From contig NZ_JAJUXI010000002.1 in the NCBI RefSeq assembly GCF_021390515.1, positions 744,001 through 808,000 on the forward strand: a stretch of 64,000 bases of DNA, read 5' to 3'. Positions 35,141-44,332 of this stretch are shown piece by piece. Within the stretch, counting starts at the first letter, position 1. Every line of letters begins with the position of its first letter. The notes under the pieces were generated by a model that saw only the letters and a program-made list of their open reading frames with translations, searched no databases and had not been told where the DNA came from. The DNA comes from Dyadobacter sp. CY326. Lineage in GTDB: Bacteria; Bacteroidota; Bacteroidia; Cytophagales; Spirosomataceae. A program made the translations under genes and the position numbers.

Positions 35141-36466
35141 CAAAAACCACAACAACAGCACCACCAAAAAACTCACAACTCCCTGCAAACCAGTCAAAAT
35201 TGTATGCGTGCGGTAAGTGTCCCGCGCTGAGATGCCTGTGAATTGCGATACGACCCAGAACCAGGCGTCGTTAGTGTGGGAGACGATCATGGCGCCGCTT
35301 CCTACGGCCATGACAACCAATGTGATTTGAATGGGAGTCACAAAACCCAATGTGGCTAACAACGGCGCCAGAATGCTGGTCGTCAGCACCATTGACGATG
35401 TCGTTGAGCCTTGGGCTGTTTTGAAGAATGCGGCGATCAGGAAGGCGATTAAGAGCAAATAAGCGCCTGACATTTCATTTTGCAGCAGCCAGCCGCTAAC
35501 CATATCTTTCAAAGAAGTTTCCTTCAAAATTGCGCCGAAAGCGCCTCCTGCTCCTACCAGGACCAATGTTGTCCCGCAATGCTCAATGCCGCTTTTAAAA
35601 CAAGCCATCATTCTTTCTGATGCGTGTTCGTGGAAAAGTGAATAGCTGAAAAATATGGCGAGCAAGAATGACACCAACGGACTTCCGAAAAACCCCAACC
35701 ATTTCGTCCAGACCTCCGGAAAATTTAATATTCTGGCAAAAGATGCAAGTGTAATTAGAATGATCGGAAGCAGGATGGGCATAAATGCTTTCCAGGCGGG
35801 CGGAAGTCTGTTTTCTGGAATGATGATTGTTGGTTCCAGGGCGGAATTTTCGGTGATTTCAACATTCCTTGCAAACTTTCCTGCAAACCAGGTGGAAAGA
35901 AAAAGACTTGGAATTGAAACAATTAACCCAATCAAAATCACCAATCCGACGGAATCTGCAATGCCCAGGTTTCCCGCAGCAGATAATGGCCCAGGCGTTG
36001 GCGGGACGAGCGTATGCGTTGCAAAAAGCCCTCCCGATAATGACAATGCGATGGTTCCAAGCGGCTTTCCCATTCGTTTTGCAACAATTTGATTCAGCTT
36101 GTGCAAAATAATAAAGCCCGAATCGCAAAAAACCGGAATGCCAACAATTCCGCCAATTACTGCCATTGCAAATGCAGGCCGCTTCTCACCAAATAAATTG
36201 AGAATCACGTCGGCAACTTTGATCGCCGCGCCGGATTTGTCGAGAATCGCGCCAATGACGCAACCAAGAATCACCATCAGCCCAATCTTTGACATCAATT
36301 CGCCGAAGCCTTTGCCAATTGTTTCAGCCAATTTGTCAATGGGCAACCCAGCGAAAACGCCGACACCAATGGCAGCCAGCAGTAAGCCGACCAATGGATG
36401 CATTTTAAAAACTGTGGAACTTAGAACGATAAAAACAATGGCTGCAAGAACAATGGCGATAATCAT
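35132..36466 (-). CDS. gntP: GntP family gluconate:H+ symporter
   Basis: This integral membrane permease of 444 residues has about 12-14 hydrophobic segments. Family landmarks are KMHPLVGLLLAAIGVGVFAGLP near the N terminus, GLMVILGCVIGAILDKSGAA, the HTLVPPTPGPLSAA segment and, near the end, VGSGAMIVSHTNDAWFWVVSQFTG. GntP proteins import gluconate or related sugar acids with protons. No gluconate kinase is adjacent. The gene lies 11 bases after an exported esterase gene on the same strand, so together they may release and take up an esterified hydroxy or sugar acid; the pairing is the only evidence for that. Confidence 0.93.
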   Translation of the reverse strand: MIIAIVLAAIVFIVLSSTVFKMHPLVGLLLAAIGVGVFAGLPIDKLAETIGKGFGELMSKIGLMVILGCVIGAILDKSGAAIKVADVILNLFGEKRPAFAMAVIGGIVGIPVFCDSGFIILHKLNQIVAKRMGKPLGTIALSLSGGLFATHTLVPPTPGPLSAAGNLGIADSVGLVILIGLIVSIPSLFLSTWFAGKFARNVEITENSALEPTIIIPENRLPPAWKAFMPILLPIILITLASFARILNFPEVWTKWLGFFGSPLVSFLLAIFFSYSLFHEHASERMMACFKSGIEHCGTTLVLVGAGGAFGAILKETSLKDMVSGWLLQNEMSGAYLLLIAFLIAAFFKTAQGSTTSSMVLTTSILAPLLATLGFVTPIQITLVVMAVGSGAMIVSHTNDAWFWVVSQFTGISARDTYRTHTILTGLQGVVSFLVVLLLWFLLG

Positions 36467-36477
36467 TGGAATTTGAT

Positions 36478-37629
36478 TTACAGCAATTTCATTATTGCCT
36501 CATCGCCCATCACCGCATTTGCCGGTCGTGGATGTGTTGCATTGAAAACTTCCAGGTCTTTTTGTTCAAGCACTTTGGAAGGGTTTTCATCAATTTTCCC
36601 GTTTGCGTCTGTCACCGCTTTCAAATCCAGACCAATGTGTTTTGCAAAAAAGGCATACACAGCGTCGCGTTTGGAAGGACCATAATCATGCTTTTCATTT
36701 GGCAAATGCACATTTTCAACCTGATCCTTTTTACCATACAAGCCGTAAACATTCTGAATGAATGGAAACTCGACTTCTGGTGTGTTTTTTGTCCAATCGC
36801 CGCCGTCAGAAACGAGAATCATCGGCCGTGGAGCCGTTAGAGCGGCTATTTCGACGTTATTCGTTTGATATTCACCTTTTTTATGAATTGGCAATCCGCT
36901 CTCACAAACGCATCCGCCAAAGAAATACGACGAAACCATCACAACGGGTGCACTCACTTTAACGCGATCATCCAATGCGGCCAGCAAAAACGTCTGCGTT
37001 CCCCCACCCGATTCGCCCGTTACAGCAATTCTTTCAGGATCCACGCCTGGCTGCGCAATCAGAAAATCCAGCGCTCTGACCGCATTGATGGTCTGCAATT
37101 TGAGCGCTTTGGGCATTTTATGTTCGCAATATTTTGAATCGCCCTGCCCCACCATATCCAGCACGAACACCACAGCGCCCATGCGAGCAAGCGTCGCACA
37201 GCGTTTCTGCGTTTGCTCACGGAACCTGCCATGCGGATTTTCGCCGTGTCCGTGCGGGCACAGAATTCCGGCGTAGGATTGCAGCTTTTTTGTTGGCTTA
37301 TATAAATTCCCCGTCACATAAATGCCCGGCATGCTTTCGAAGGCAACATTCTCGATGGTGTAACCGTCCATTTCACGTTTGCTATGCACAATGGGCTTCG
37401 AAGTCGGCTTTGCCGGCATGGTTTGCAAATCCATTCCTTCCCGAATTTGCTTCTTGATCGCAGTCGCGCGCGTTTCCCATTCCAGTTTGGTTTTAACCGC
37501 ATGCTTTTCCAAAAATTCCTTTCCCTGAGCTTCTGTAAAATAGGCTCCCTGACAAAGTTCGGCCTGCTGAGCAGCAGCCAAATTGATCAAACAAAAAACA
37601 CTGAATGTAAATAACAAAACGACTTTCAT
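36478..37629 (-). CDS. Exported alpha/beta hydrolase (acetylxylan esterase-like)
   Basis: This 383-residue protein has a signal peptide (MKVVLLFTFSVFCLINLAAAQQ). The hydrolase domain shows GILCPHGHGE (oxyanion region), FVLDMVGQGDS, the nucleophile elbow GESGGG (205-210, Ser207), and a later PRPMILVSDGGDW segment with a candidate Asp and NEKHDYGPSKR with the candidate catalytic His. It belongs to the large-esterase/acetylxylan-esterase-like branch (Abhydrolase_7 type). Probable substrates are acylated carbohydrates or sugar acids. The GntP permease gene follows after 11 bases, making a two-gene operon. The exact substrate is unknown. Confidence 0.85.
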   Translation of the reverse strand: MKVVLLFTFSVFCLINLAAAQQAELCQGAYFTEAQGKEFLEKHAVKTKLEWETRATAIKKQIREGMDLQTMPAKPTSKPIVHSKREMDGYTIENVAFESMPGIYVTGNLYKPTKKLQSYAGILCPHGHGENPHGRFREQTQKRCATLARMGAVVFVLDMVGQGDSKYCEHKMPKALKLQTINAVRALDFLIAQPGVDPERIAVTGESGGGTQTFLLAALDDRVKVSAPVVMVSSYFFGGCVCESGLPIHKKGEYQTNNVEIAALTAPRPMILVSDGGDWTKNTPEVEFPFIQNVYGLYGKKDQVENVHLPNEKHDYGPSKRDAVYAFFAKHIGLDLKAVTDANGKIDENPSKVLEQKDLEVFNATHPRPANAVMGDEAIMKLL

Positions 37630-37702
37630 CGGGATGACGGAAAGAAAGTGAGCAGATTTTTACAAAAGTGCGCGACCTGGTCGGACTACTGTCTGGCGAC
37701 GG

Positions 37703-38578
37703 TTAAGGAAGGGAGACTTTGATATATTCTCTCAAAATATGCGCTTCAAGCTTCCTGACCATGCCTTTGTATTCGCCATCAATCTGAAAATGTGCTTCCT
37801 TATCCAGACATTCTATCGAAGCTTTTTCAACGGAAACAACTTGCATAATTTCCGGATTGAAGTCGGTGCTCCCGGCAAGAATGCGGGCCGTTTCAATAAA
37901 ATCAAGCTTTTTGGCAATAACCAGTTCGAAGAAACCATCGGACATGTCACCAGCCGGGTTAATTGTTACGCCAGTGCCATATTTTTGCGCATTGGCAATG
38001 ATCACAATCAGCGCTTCTGTCTCAATGATTTCCTGGTCTGTCGTAATCCTGACCAAAAAGTTTTCATGCTCCGTGAGTGTTTTTAACATTTCACGCGCAT
38101 AACCCAACTTTCCGCGCGTATCACTGCTTTCGTAATTTTTTACCAGCAGCGCATTTAATCCAATGTCACTTAAATGCAAACTCACTTCACCGTTGATCGA
38201 AACGGCATCGATTCCAACAATATGATCTCCAAAAGCCACTTCAACCACTTGTGCAATGGAACCCGAAACACCGAAATCCACGGCCAATCCATTGGCTGAA
38301 CCGACGGGAATGATGCCGATGATCACGTCAAACCCTTGCACCGCCTCTGCCACCATGGAAATCGTGCCGTCGCCGCCGGCAACCAACACGCGCTCCGGGT
38401 TAATGTTGCCGACCATTTCCCTGATTGTGCTCAGATCGTCTTCCCCTGTTGTTGTGTAAATGCGCAAATCATACTGCTCAGCCTGAGCCATCTCAATCAC
38501 TTTTTCAAAAACCTCATCTTTATCGATATCACCCGAGATAGGATTTACGACCAACAAAATCTTTCGTTCTGAAAACAT
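37703..38578 (-). CDS. Diacylglycerol kinase-family lipid kinase (YegS/DgkB-like)
   Basis: This 291-residue soluble lipid kinase has the DAGK catalytic fold: KILLVVNPISGD at the N terminus, VAGGDGTISMVAEAV with the nucleotide-binding GGDGT at 68-72, and GIIPVGSANGLAVDFGV. The C-terminal beta-sandwich ends with HFQIDGEY, another conserved DAGK block. It would phosphorylate diacylglycerol or a related lipid to a phosphatidate-type product. It is divergent (44 bases) from a gene for an App1-type phosphatase, whose activity on phosphatidate would be the reverse step. True substrate preference cannot be read from sequence. Confidence 0.9.
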   Translation of the reverse strand: MFSERKILLVVNPISGDIDKDEVFEKVIEMAQAEQYDLRIYTTTGEDDLSTIREMVGNINPERVLVAGGDGTISMVAEAVQGFDVIIGIIPVGSANGLAVDFGVSGSIAQVVEVAFGDHIVGIDAVSINGEVSLHLSDIGLNALLVKNYESSDTRGKLGYAREMLKTLTEHENFLVRITTDQEIIETEALIVIIANAQKYGTGVTINPAGDMSDGFFELVIAKKLDFIETARILAGSTDFNPEIMQVVSVEKASIECLDKEAHFQIDGEYKGMVRKLEAHILREYIKVSLP

Positions 38579-38622
38579 AATGTCTAAATTAGGGACTTAT
38601 AGTCTAGTGGATAAAGATAGTT

Positions 38623-39663
38623 ATGAAACGTTGTGACTTAAAATTGTATCGTGGATATGCCAATAAAAATAAACTTGTGGTGTTTGGGCATGTCATTAAG
38701 AAGTATCCATCTGGTGATAAAAAATATACGAGAAGTGGATTCCGATATGCGCGAACCATCATTGAATTATTCTCTATTAAACCCATTCCATTTCTAAAAG
38801 TGGTGCTTAGGCTGGGCAATATGACGGCCGAAACGACCGCGGAAGAAGATGGGTATTTTCGCTTTGAAGTGCCGCTGACCGAGCCGATCCCAAGCGGCTG
38901 GCACACGTACGACGTGTCTGTAGAAGGCGTATGGAATGGCAAAAAATACCAGGGAAGCGCGCAGGAAGAATTCTATTTGCCCTATCAGAGCTCCTATGGC
39001 ATTATTTCAGACATTGACGACACATTCCTGATCTCGCACAGCCGCCGGTCATTCCGGAAGCTGTTTGTCCTTTTGTCAAAAAATGTGCAGGCCCGGAAGC
39101 CGTTCGATGATGTGGTGAAACATTATCAACTGCTTTCATATGCCAGCCGGACGCACCCGGCCAAGAATAGCAACATATTTTTCTACGTTTCGAGCAGCGA
39201 ATGGAATTTGTATGACATGATCGTGCGCTTTGCAGAATTAAATGGTTTGCCAAAAGCGGTTTTAAAACTCAGGACAATCAAATCCGGGCTTGACGATTTC
39301 GTGATGACCGGAGGCGGCTCGCATAATCATAAGTTGCGTAAAATTCAGAATATCATCAATTTTTATCCTGAATTGCAGTTTATCCTGCTCGGCGACGACT
39401 CGCAGAAAGATCCGGAAATTTACCATGAAATCTGTAAGGAATTTGCAGCCAATGTGCGTGCCGTTTACATTCGCCAGACCAGGAAACGAAGCAAGTCGGA
39501 GACGACAGCGATTATGAGGAACATTCAGGAACTTGGCGTCGACACATGTTATTTTGCGCATAGCAACAAGGCCATCATTCACTCGCTGGATGCTGGAATC
39601 GTGTTCCAGGCACCCATTGAGCCATTGCCTCCGGTGGCGGAATCAAAAGATTCATTACAATGA
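38623..39663 (+). CDS. App1-family phosphatase (DUF2183)
   Basis: This 346-residue protein has the HAD-like phosphatase motif DxDxT as DIDDT at 130-134, preceded by an all-beta segment (about 55-120, ETTAEEDGYFRFEVPL). Other DUF2183 blocks are FFYVSSSEWNLYDMIVRF, FILLGDDSQKDPEIYHEIC and VRAVYIRQTRKR. The yeast relative App1 is a phosphatidate phosphatase; bacterial members are largely untested. No signal peptide is present. It overlaps the response regulator start by 4 bases (ATGA), so it is translationally coupled to a two-component system, an unusual association. The divergent neighbour is a diacylglycerol-kinase-like gene. Confidence 0.88.
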   Translation: MKRCDLKLYRGYANKNKLVVFGHVIKKYPSGDKKYTRSGFRYARTIIELFSIKPIPFLKVVLRLGNMTAETTAEEDGYFRFEVPLTEPIPSGWHTYDVSVEGVWNGKKYQGSAQEEFYLPYQSSYGIISDIDDTFLISHSRRSFRKLFVLLSKNVQARKPFDDVVKHYQLLSYASRTHPAKNSNIFFYVSSSEWNLYDMIVRFAELNGLPKAVLKLRTIKSGLDDFVMTGGGSHNHKLRKIQNIINFYPELQFILLGDDSQKDPEIYHEICKEFAANVRAVYIRQTRKRSKSETTAIMRNIQELGVDTCYFAHSNKAIIHSLDAGIVFQAPIEPLPPVAESKDSLQ

Positions 39664-40346
39664 AAAAAATCCTGATTGTTGAAGACGACCGCCGGATTGC
39701 GCAAAATATTTTCCGCGGGCTGGCTTCTGAAAACATTGAAGCCGAAATTGCCAATGATGGCATAACCGGCAAGCAGCTTGCCCTTGAAAAGAAATTTGAC
39801 CTCGTTTTACTGGATGTTAACCTGCCGGGAATGAATGGTCACGATGTTTGTCAGCAGATTAGGATTTACAAACCGTCGCTTCCGATCATTATGCTGACGG
39901 CTTATGGAGAAATTGAGGACAAACTCGAAGGACTGGGACGCGGCGCGGACGATTACATTGTCAAGCCATTTGATTTCAGAGAGTTACTGGCACGAATCAA
40001 TGCTGCATTGCGTGTTTCAGAGCTTATCAATCCTGAAAATGCCGACAAAGTGCTTCGCATTGCCGATCTGGAAATGAATTTGGGGACAAAACAGGTGAAA
40101 CGCGGTGGAAACGCCATTGACCTTACTGCCAAAGAATTTGCGCTGCTCGAATATTTTCTGCTGCATCGCGGACGGGTTGTGTCAAAAATGGACCTTGCCG
40201 AGCATGTCTGGCATTTGAATTTCGATCCGGGCACCAATGTAGTGGAGGTTTATATCAATTATTTGCGTAAAAAAGTGGACAAGGATTTTGCCACAAAACT
40301 CATTCACACGCGCCCGGGAATGGGTTACATCATGAAAGAAGAATGA
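39660..40346 (+). CDS. OmpR/PhoB-family response regulator
   Basis: This 228-residue regulator has a receiver domain (1-118; acidic pair E8/D9-D10, phospho-acceptor D52 in LLDVNLPG, Lys in VKPFDF) and a winged-helix DNA-binding domain (about 128-226, with DLTAKEFALLEYFLLHRGRVVSKMDLAEHVW and NVVEVYINYLRKKVD). It overlaps both neighbours by 4 bases, the App1 gene before it and the kinase gene after it. The downstream metal-efflux genes are the obvious candidate targets. It is closely related in its DNA-binding domain to the regulator at 60901-61578, so the two systems are paralogous. Confidence 0.95.
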   Translation: MKKILIVEDDRRIAQNIFRGLASENIEAEIANDGITGKQLALEKKFDLVLLDVNLPGMNGHDVCQQIRIYKPSLPIIMLTAYGEIEDKLEGLGRGADDYIVKPFDFRELLARINAALRVSELINPENADKVLRIADLEMNLGTKQVKRGGNAIDLTAKEFALLEYFLLHRGRVVSKMDLAEHVWHLNFDPGTNVVEVYINYLRKKVDKDFATKLIHTRPGMGYIMKEE

Positions 40347-41716
40347 CATTGAAAATTAAAGATCGGATCGCTTTTCAGTTCACGCTTTTGGTGGCGGCGA
40401 TCCTGCTTTTGTTTTCGATTGCCATTTACAGCGTTTCCGAGCATTACAGGCAGGAGGAATTTTACGACCGCCTTAAAAGCCGCGCCCGGACAACTTGCCG
40501 GCTTTTGCTAAAAGTCAAAGGAATCGACAAAGATCTCCTCAAAGCCATTGACCAAAACACGCTTTCCGAAATGCTGGACGAAAAAGTCCTGATCTTCAAC
40601 GCAGATAACGATCTGATTTATTCCAGTGTCGACGATAAATTGCTGACTTATCAGGCCGCATTGCTCGATGAGGTCCGAAGCAAGAAATACATGGAATTTC
40701 ACGAAGGCGAAAGTGAAGTGATCGGACTTTTGTATCAGGATCAAAGCGAGCCGCTGATTGTGCTGGCGTCTGCTTATGACACATTCGGGCATAGCAAGCT
40801 GACCAATTTGAGAGGAACCCTGGGATGGGGCCTTTTAGCGGGCATTGCTGTAACCATTGGACTCGGAATTTATTTTGCAGGAAATGCGCTCAGGCCGATC
40901 AGCCGCATCAACGAGCAAGTTTCTTTGATCACTGCACAAAATCTTTCTCAAAAACTCGATGAGGGCAACCGAAAGGATGAAATTGCGCAGCTTGCGATCA
41001 ACTTCAACACGGTGCTGGACAGGCTTCACAAGGCATTTGAACAACAAAAAAGCTTCGTATCACACGCCTCGCACGAACTGCGAACGCCGCTCGCCGCATT
41101 GAAATCGGAAATACAATTGGGGCAACGGTTCAACAAGGATAATCCGGCTTTGGAAGAGGTTTTTACCAATTTGTTTTCAGACACAGAACGGCTGATCAGC
41201 ATCACCAATAACCTGCTTTTTCTTGCGCGCTCATACGAGCATACGAGCCAGGTGAACATGTCGCCAATTCACATCGAAGATCTTGCGTTTTTGGCAAAAG
41301 AAGAGTTGCTGTCGATCAACCCGGATTACAATGTTGTGATTGATTACGAGAACATTCCGGGCAATGAAAATGCGACGGTGATTGAAGGCAATGAGGAGTT
41401 GCTGAAAAGGGTTTTTTCCAACCTGCTGGATAATGCCTGCAAATATTCTCCGGACCACACTGCTCAGATCCTGATTGCGTCAGATGAAAAATCCTGCATT
41501 GTCAAAGTCAGAGATCGGGGCATTGGGATCGCAGACGCAGACCTTGAAAATATCTTCAATCCATTCTTCCGGTCGGCCAATGCGACGAGCATTCCCGGCT
41601 TCGGCATCGGCCTTTCCATATGCCAGCGAATCGTGGAATTGCACCACGGCGTGCTCTCCGTTACCAGCGAAGTGGGCCGGGGCAGCGAATTCAAAGTGCG
41701 TTTAGACCACATATGA
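40343..41716 (+). CDS. Membrane sensor histidine kinase (HAMP-HisKA-HATPase)
   Basis: This 457-residue kinase has TM1 at about 10-30, a periplasmic sensor of about 130 residues, TM2 at about 160-180, a HAMP linker (about 180-235), the H box FVSHASHELRTPL with phospho-accepting H244, an N box (NLLDNACKYS), and G boxes DRGIGI and GFGIGLSIC. It is the cognate sensor of the regulator encoded immediately upstream (ATGA overlap). The periplasmic domain has no recognised ligand-binding motif or clear metal-binding cluster. The CzcCBA-like operon starts 92 bases downstream, so envelope or metal stress is a reasonable guess for its stimulus. Confidence 0.95.
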   Translation: MTLKIKDRIAFQFTLLVAAILLLFSIAIYSVSEHYRQEEFYDRLKSRARTTCRLLLKVKGIDKDLLKAIDQNTLSEMLDEKVLIFNADNDLIYSSVDDKLLTYQAALLDEVRSKKYMEFHEGESEVIGLLYQDQSEPLIVLASAYDTFGHSKLTNLRGTLGWGLLAGIAVTIGLGIYFAGNALRPISRINEQVSLITAQNLSQKLDEGNRKDEIAQLAINFNTVLDRLHKAFEQQKSFVSHASHELRTPLAALKSEIQLGQRFNKDNPALEEVFTNLFSDTERLISITNNLLFLARSYEHTSQVNMSPIHIEDLAFLAKEELLSINPDYNVVIDYENIPGNENATVIEGNEELLKRVFSNLLDNACKYSPDHTAQILIASDEKSCIVKVRDRGIGIADADLENIFNPFFRSANATSIPGFGIGLSICQRIVELHHGVLSVTSEVGRGSEFKVRLDHI

Positions 41717-41722
41717 GGCACT

Positions 41723-41751
41723 TTTGCACTTCTAATTTTTTTCTAACTTTA
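41723..41751 (+). promoter_or_regulatory. Promoter candidate of the metal-efflux operon
   Basis: TTTG (41723-41726), a 17-base spacer and TAACTTTA (41744-41751; one mismatch to TAnnTTTG) lie about 57 bases before the ATG of the TolC-like gene and directly after the sensor kinase gene. Confidence 0.4.
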
Positions 41752-41808
41752 TTTTAAGGCTCCTGTAATATCGGCGTCGGAATATCGCATCATTCTAACA
41801 CAGAAATC

Positions 41809-43056
41809 ATGCGAACTTTATTCACGACGTTCCTCATTTGCCTGGCGGCCCAGCTGCATGCCCAGGACACATTGAGGCTTTCGATCAGGCAGGCGGACAG
41901 CTTGTTCCTGCAAAACAACCTCGAAATTCTTGCCGAGAAATATCAGATTGACATTGCCAAATCCATCGAAATTCAGGACAAGCTTTGGAATAACCCCACA
42001 TTCGGCGTCGAAATCAGTGCCTACAATCCTTCCCGGGGTTTTTTGGATGTGGGAAAACAAGGCCAGAAAGCATTCACAGTTCAACAACTCATCACCCGCG
42101 CAGGCAAGCGCAACAAACAGGTGGCACTGGATGTGGAATCCACCCGAAAAAGAGAATATCAGTTTTTTGACCTGATCCGCACATTGAAGTTTGACCTTCG
42201 CCAGATATTTTTTGAGTCCTATTATCTGGAACAAACCATTGCCTTATATGACACGCAGATTGCGTCACTGAACACGACGGTGACTGCATTCGACAAGGAA
42301 TATAACCGCAAAAACATTTCCCTTAAAGAAGTCGTACGTTTAAAAGCCCTCCTTTTCCAACTGACTAATGACCGCGCCGACATTCTGTTTGAGCTGCACG
42401 ACAACCAGCGCAATCTGCGCACGCTGCTCAACGCGGATCGGCCGGTCAAATCAGTTGTTGACAGTCTGGAAATTCAGCGCTATCAATTGAACCAATATAC
42501 AGCAGCGTCCCTGAAAGCAAAAGCAATGGAAAGTCGCTCGGACCTGAAAGTTGCGCAATCTGCTGTAAAACAGGCTGAACTGAACTACACTTTGCAAAAA
42601 GCGCTGGCTGTCCCTGACATTCAGCTGGGAGCAGTTTATGACCAGGCCAGCAATTATGTCAATAATTATGTAGGCGTTTCAGCCACGATGAGTCTGCCAT
42701 TTTTCAATAGAAATCAGGGAAACATCAAAGCCGCAAAAACGAACATTGGTTATTTCAAAACGGCTGAATCGGCCAAGGTGACGAGCGTCAATAACGAGGT
42801 GGATGCAGCATTACAAAAAGTTTCGGTTGCAGAAAATGCTTATCACAGCGTCGAAAGCCAGTTTTCGGATCAGTTTCAACTCCTTAGCAAAGGCATTTAC
42901 GACAATTTCCAGAAAAGAAATATCACTCTTTTGGAATTCATCGACTTCATAGAAACCTACAACGAAAGCATCAAGGAATATAACCGCTTACAGGCCGACC
43001 GCATCAAAGTTTACGAAGAACTCAACTTCGTCGTCGGTGAAGAGCTTTTCAATTAA
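41809..43056 (+). CDS. TolC-family outer membrane efflux protein (CzcC/CusC-like)
   Basis: This 415-residue outer-membrane channel protein has a signal peptide ending LHAQD (about residue 19). Two homologous halves of coiled-coil helices follow, with DSLFLQNNLEILAEKYQIDIAKS near the start and KALAVPDIQLGAVYDQASNYVNNYVGVSATMSLPFFNRNQGNIKAAKTNI in the second half, the latter typical of CzcC-type proteins of heavy-metal RND pumps. It lacks a lipobox. It is the first gene of a three-gene efflux operon, 48 bases before the adaptor gene. Confidence 0.93.
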   Translation: MRTLFTTFLICLAAQLHAQDTLRLSIRQADSLFLQNNLEILAEKYQIDIAKSIEIQDKLWNNPTFGVEISAYNPSRGFLDVGKQGQKAFTVQQLITRAGKRNKQVALDVESTRKREYQFFDLIRTLKFDLRQIFFESYYLEQTIALYDTQIASLNTTVTAFDKEYNRKNISLKEVVRLKALLFQLTNDRADILFELHDNQRNLRTLLNADRPVKSVVDSLEIQRYQLNQYTAASLKAKAMESRSDLKVAQSAVKQAELNYTLQKALAVPDIQLGAVYDQASNYVNNYVGVSATMSLPFFNRNQGNIKAAKTNIGYFKTAESAKVTSVNNEVDAALQKVSVAENAYHSVESQFSDQFQLLSKGIYDNFQKRNITLLEFIDFIETYNESIKEYNRLQADRIKVYEELNFVVGEELFN

Positions 43057-43104
43057 TCAGTTCGCATTAATCACATCACGGCTTTTGCCATTAATAAAAA
43101 TCCA

Positions 43105-44193
43105 ATGAAAAATTCCCTAAGCATTGTCATGTTGGCCGCCCTCGGCATCTGGCTGACTGCGTGCAATACAAAAAAAGAGGAACCCGAAGAATCCAAGGCA
43201 TTTATGCTTTCGGACACCATGATGAGCAGAATCAGCATCGACACCGTGCGTACAGAAGCCGTTCGCAATGAGCTTACACTGGTTGGAAAAGTGGTCCCTG
43301 ACGAAAATCAGGTGATCAAAATTTACCCGCTTGTTGGCGGCAATGTAGAAGAAGTGGATGTGGAACTGGGTGATAATGTGCGTAAAGGCCAAAAACTGGC
43401 AACGATCCGCTCAGGTGAAGTGGCTGATTTTGAAAGACAAAAAATTCAGGCTCAGTCCGATCTGCTGGTTGCACAGAAAAACCTGTCTTCGACCGAAGAT
43501 CTGTTCGAAAGCAAGCTCGTTCCCGAACGCGATGTGATCACGGCGCGCCAAGTTGTGGACAAGGCGCAGGCAGAAGTCAGTCGTGTCAAGGAAGTGTTTT
43601 CAATTTATGGTTTGGGCAAATCAGCCAATTATACGGTGAAATCGCCAATTAACGGCTTTGTCATTGACAAGAATGTGAACCTGGGAATGCAGTTGCGTTC
43701 CGATAATGCGGAAAGCCTTTTCACGGTCGGACAAATTGCGGATGTGTGGGTTATGGCCAATGTAAATGAGAGTGACATTCCAAGGATTAAGCTGGGAATG
43801 TCTGCGGACGTAAGAACGATCAGTTTTTCAGACGAAGTTTTTAAAGGGAAAGTAGACAAGATCTACAATGTGCTCGATCCGGACACAAAAGCGATGAAAA
43901 TCCGCATTCAATTGCAAAATGTGGGATTCAAGCTGAAACCGGAAATGCACGCAACCGTCAGTCTGAATTTCGAAGAAGGCAGCAAAATGCAAGCCATTCC
44001 ATCGCAAGCCGTGATTTTTGACCGCAGTAAAAATTGGGTGATGGTTTATCACAACCGTTCCAAAATCGAAACGCGCCCCGTAGAAATCTATCGCTCACTC
44101 GCCAACCGAACCTACATCAGCGGCGGCCTCAAAGACGGCGAAACAATCATTAGCAAGAACCAACTCCTCGTTTACGACGCGCTGAATGATTAA
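43105..44193 (+). CDS. RND efflux periplasmic adaptor (CzcB/CusB-like lipoprotein)
   Basis: This 362-residue membrane-fusion protein is anchored by a lipobox (LTAC, C20). It has the lipoyl-like half-motif VVPDENQVIKIYPLVGGNVEEVDVELGDNVRKGQKLATI, a coiled-coil hairpin (about 110-165), the second half-motif YTVKSPINGFVIDKNVNLGMQL, and beta-barrel and membrane-proximal domains with VDKIYNVLDPDTKAMKIRI. It links the TolC-like channel with the RND pump. No His/Met-rich N-terminal metal-binding segment is visible, so the metal is not indicated. Confidence 0.93.
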   Translation: MKNSLSIVMLAALGIWLTACNTKKEEPEESKAFMLSDTMMSRISIDTVRTEAVRNELTLVGKVVPDENQVIKIYPLVGGNVEEVDVELGDNVRKGQKLATIRSGEVADFERQKIQAQSDLLVAQKNLSSTEDLFESKLVPERDVITARQVVDKAQAEVSRVKEVFSIYGLGKSANYTVKSPINGFVIDKNVNLGMQLRSDNAESLFTVGQIADVWVMANVNESDIPRIKLGMSADVRTISFSDEVFKGKVDKIYNVLDPDTKAMKIRIQLQNVGFKLKPEMHATVSLNFEEGSKMQAIPSQAVIFDRSKNWVMVYHNRSKIETRPVEIYRSLANRTYISGGLKDGETIISKNQLLVYDALND

Positions 44194-44197
44194 TGTT

Positions 44198-44255
44198 GAA
44201 TGACTGAATGATTGAATGAGTGAATAGAAAAAATTATTCAATCATTCGGTCATTC
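44198..44255 (+). repeat. 20-base-pair inverted repeat between adaptor and pump genes
   Basis: Bases 44198-44217 and 44236-44255 form a complete 20-base-pair RNA stem (one G-U pair) with an 18-base loop. It begins 5 bases after the adaptor stop. Without a T run it is not a simple terminator; it could stabilise the upstream mRNA or attenuate pump expression. Confidence 0.75.
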
Positions 44256-44276
44256 AATCATTCAATCATTAACCCT

Positions 44277-44316
44277 CATTCACTCATTCACTCATTCACT
44301 CATTCACTCATTCACT
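44277..44316 (+). repeat. Five tandem copies of CATTCACT before the RND pump gene
   Basis: The octamer CATTCACT occurs five times in perfect tandem and is followed by a degenerate copy, ending about 16 bases before the pump start codon. Copy number could vary by slippage and change the leader length. Confidence 0.9.
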
Positions 44317-44332
44317 CTTCACTCATTGAAAA

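Noticed and set aside
44195..44325. CRISPR-like array in the efflux operon
   Set aside because: The units are 7-8 bases in direct tandem with no spacers, so this is a simple tandem repeat, not a CRISPR array.
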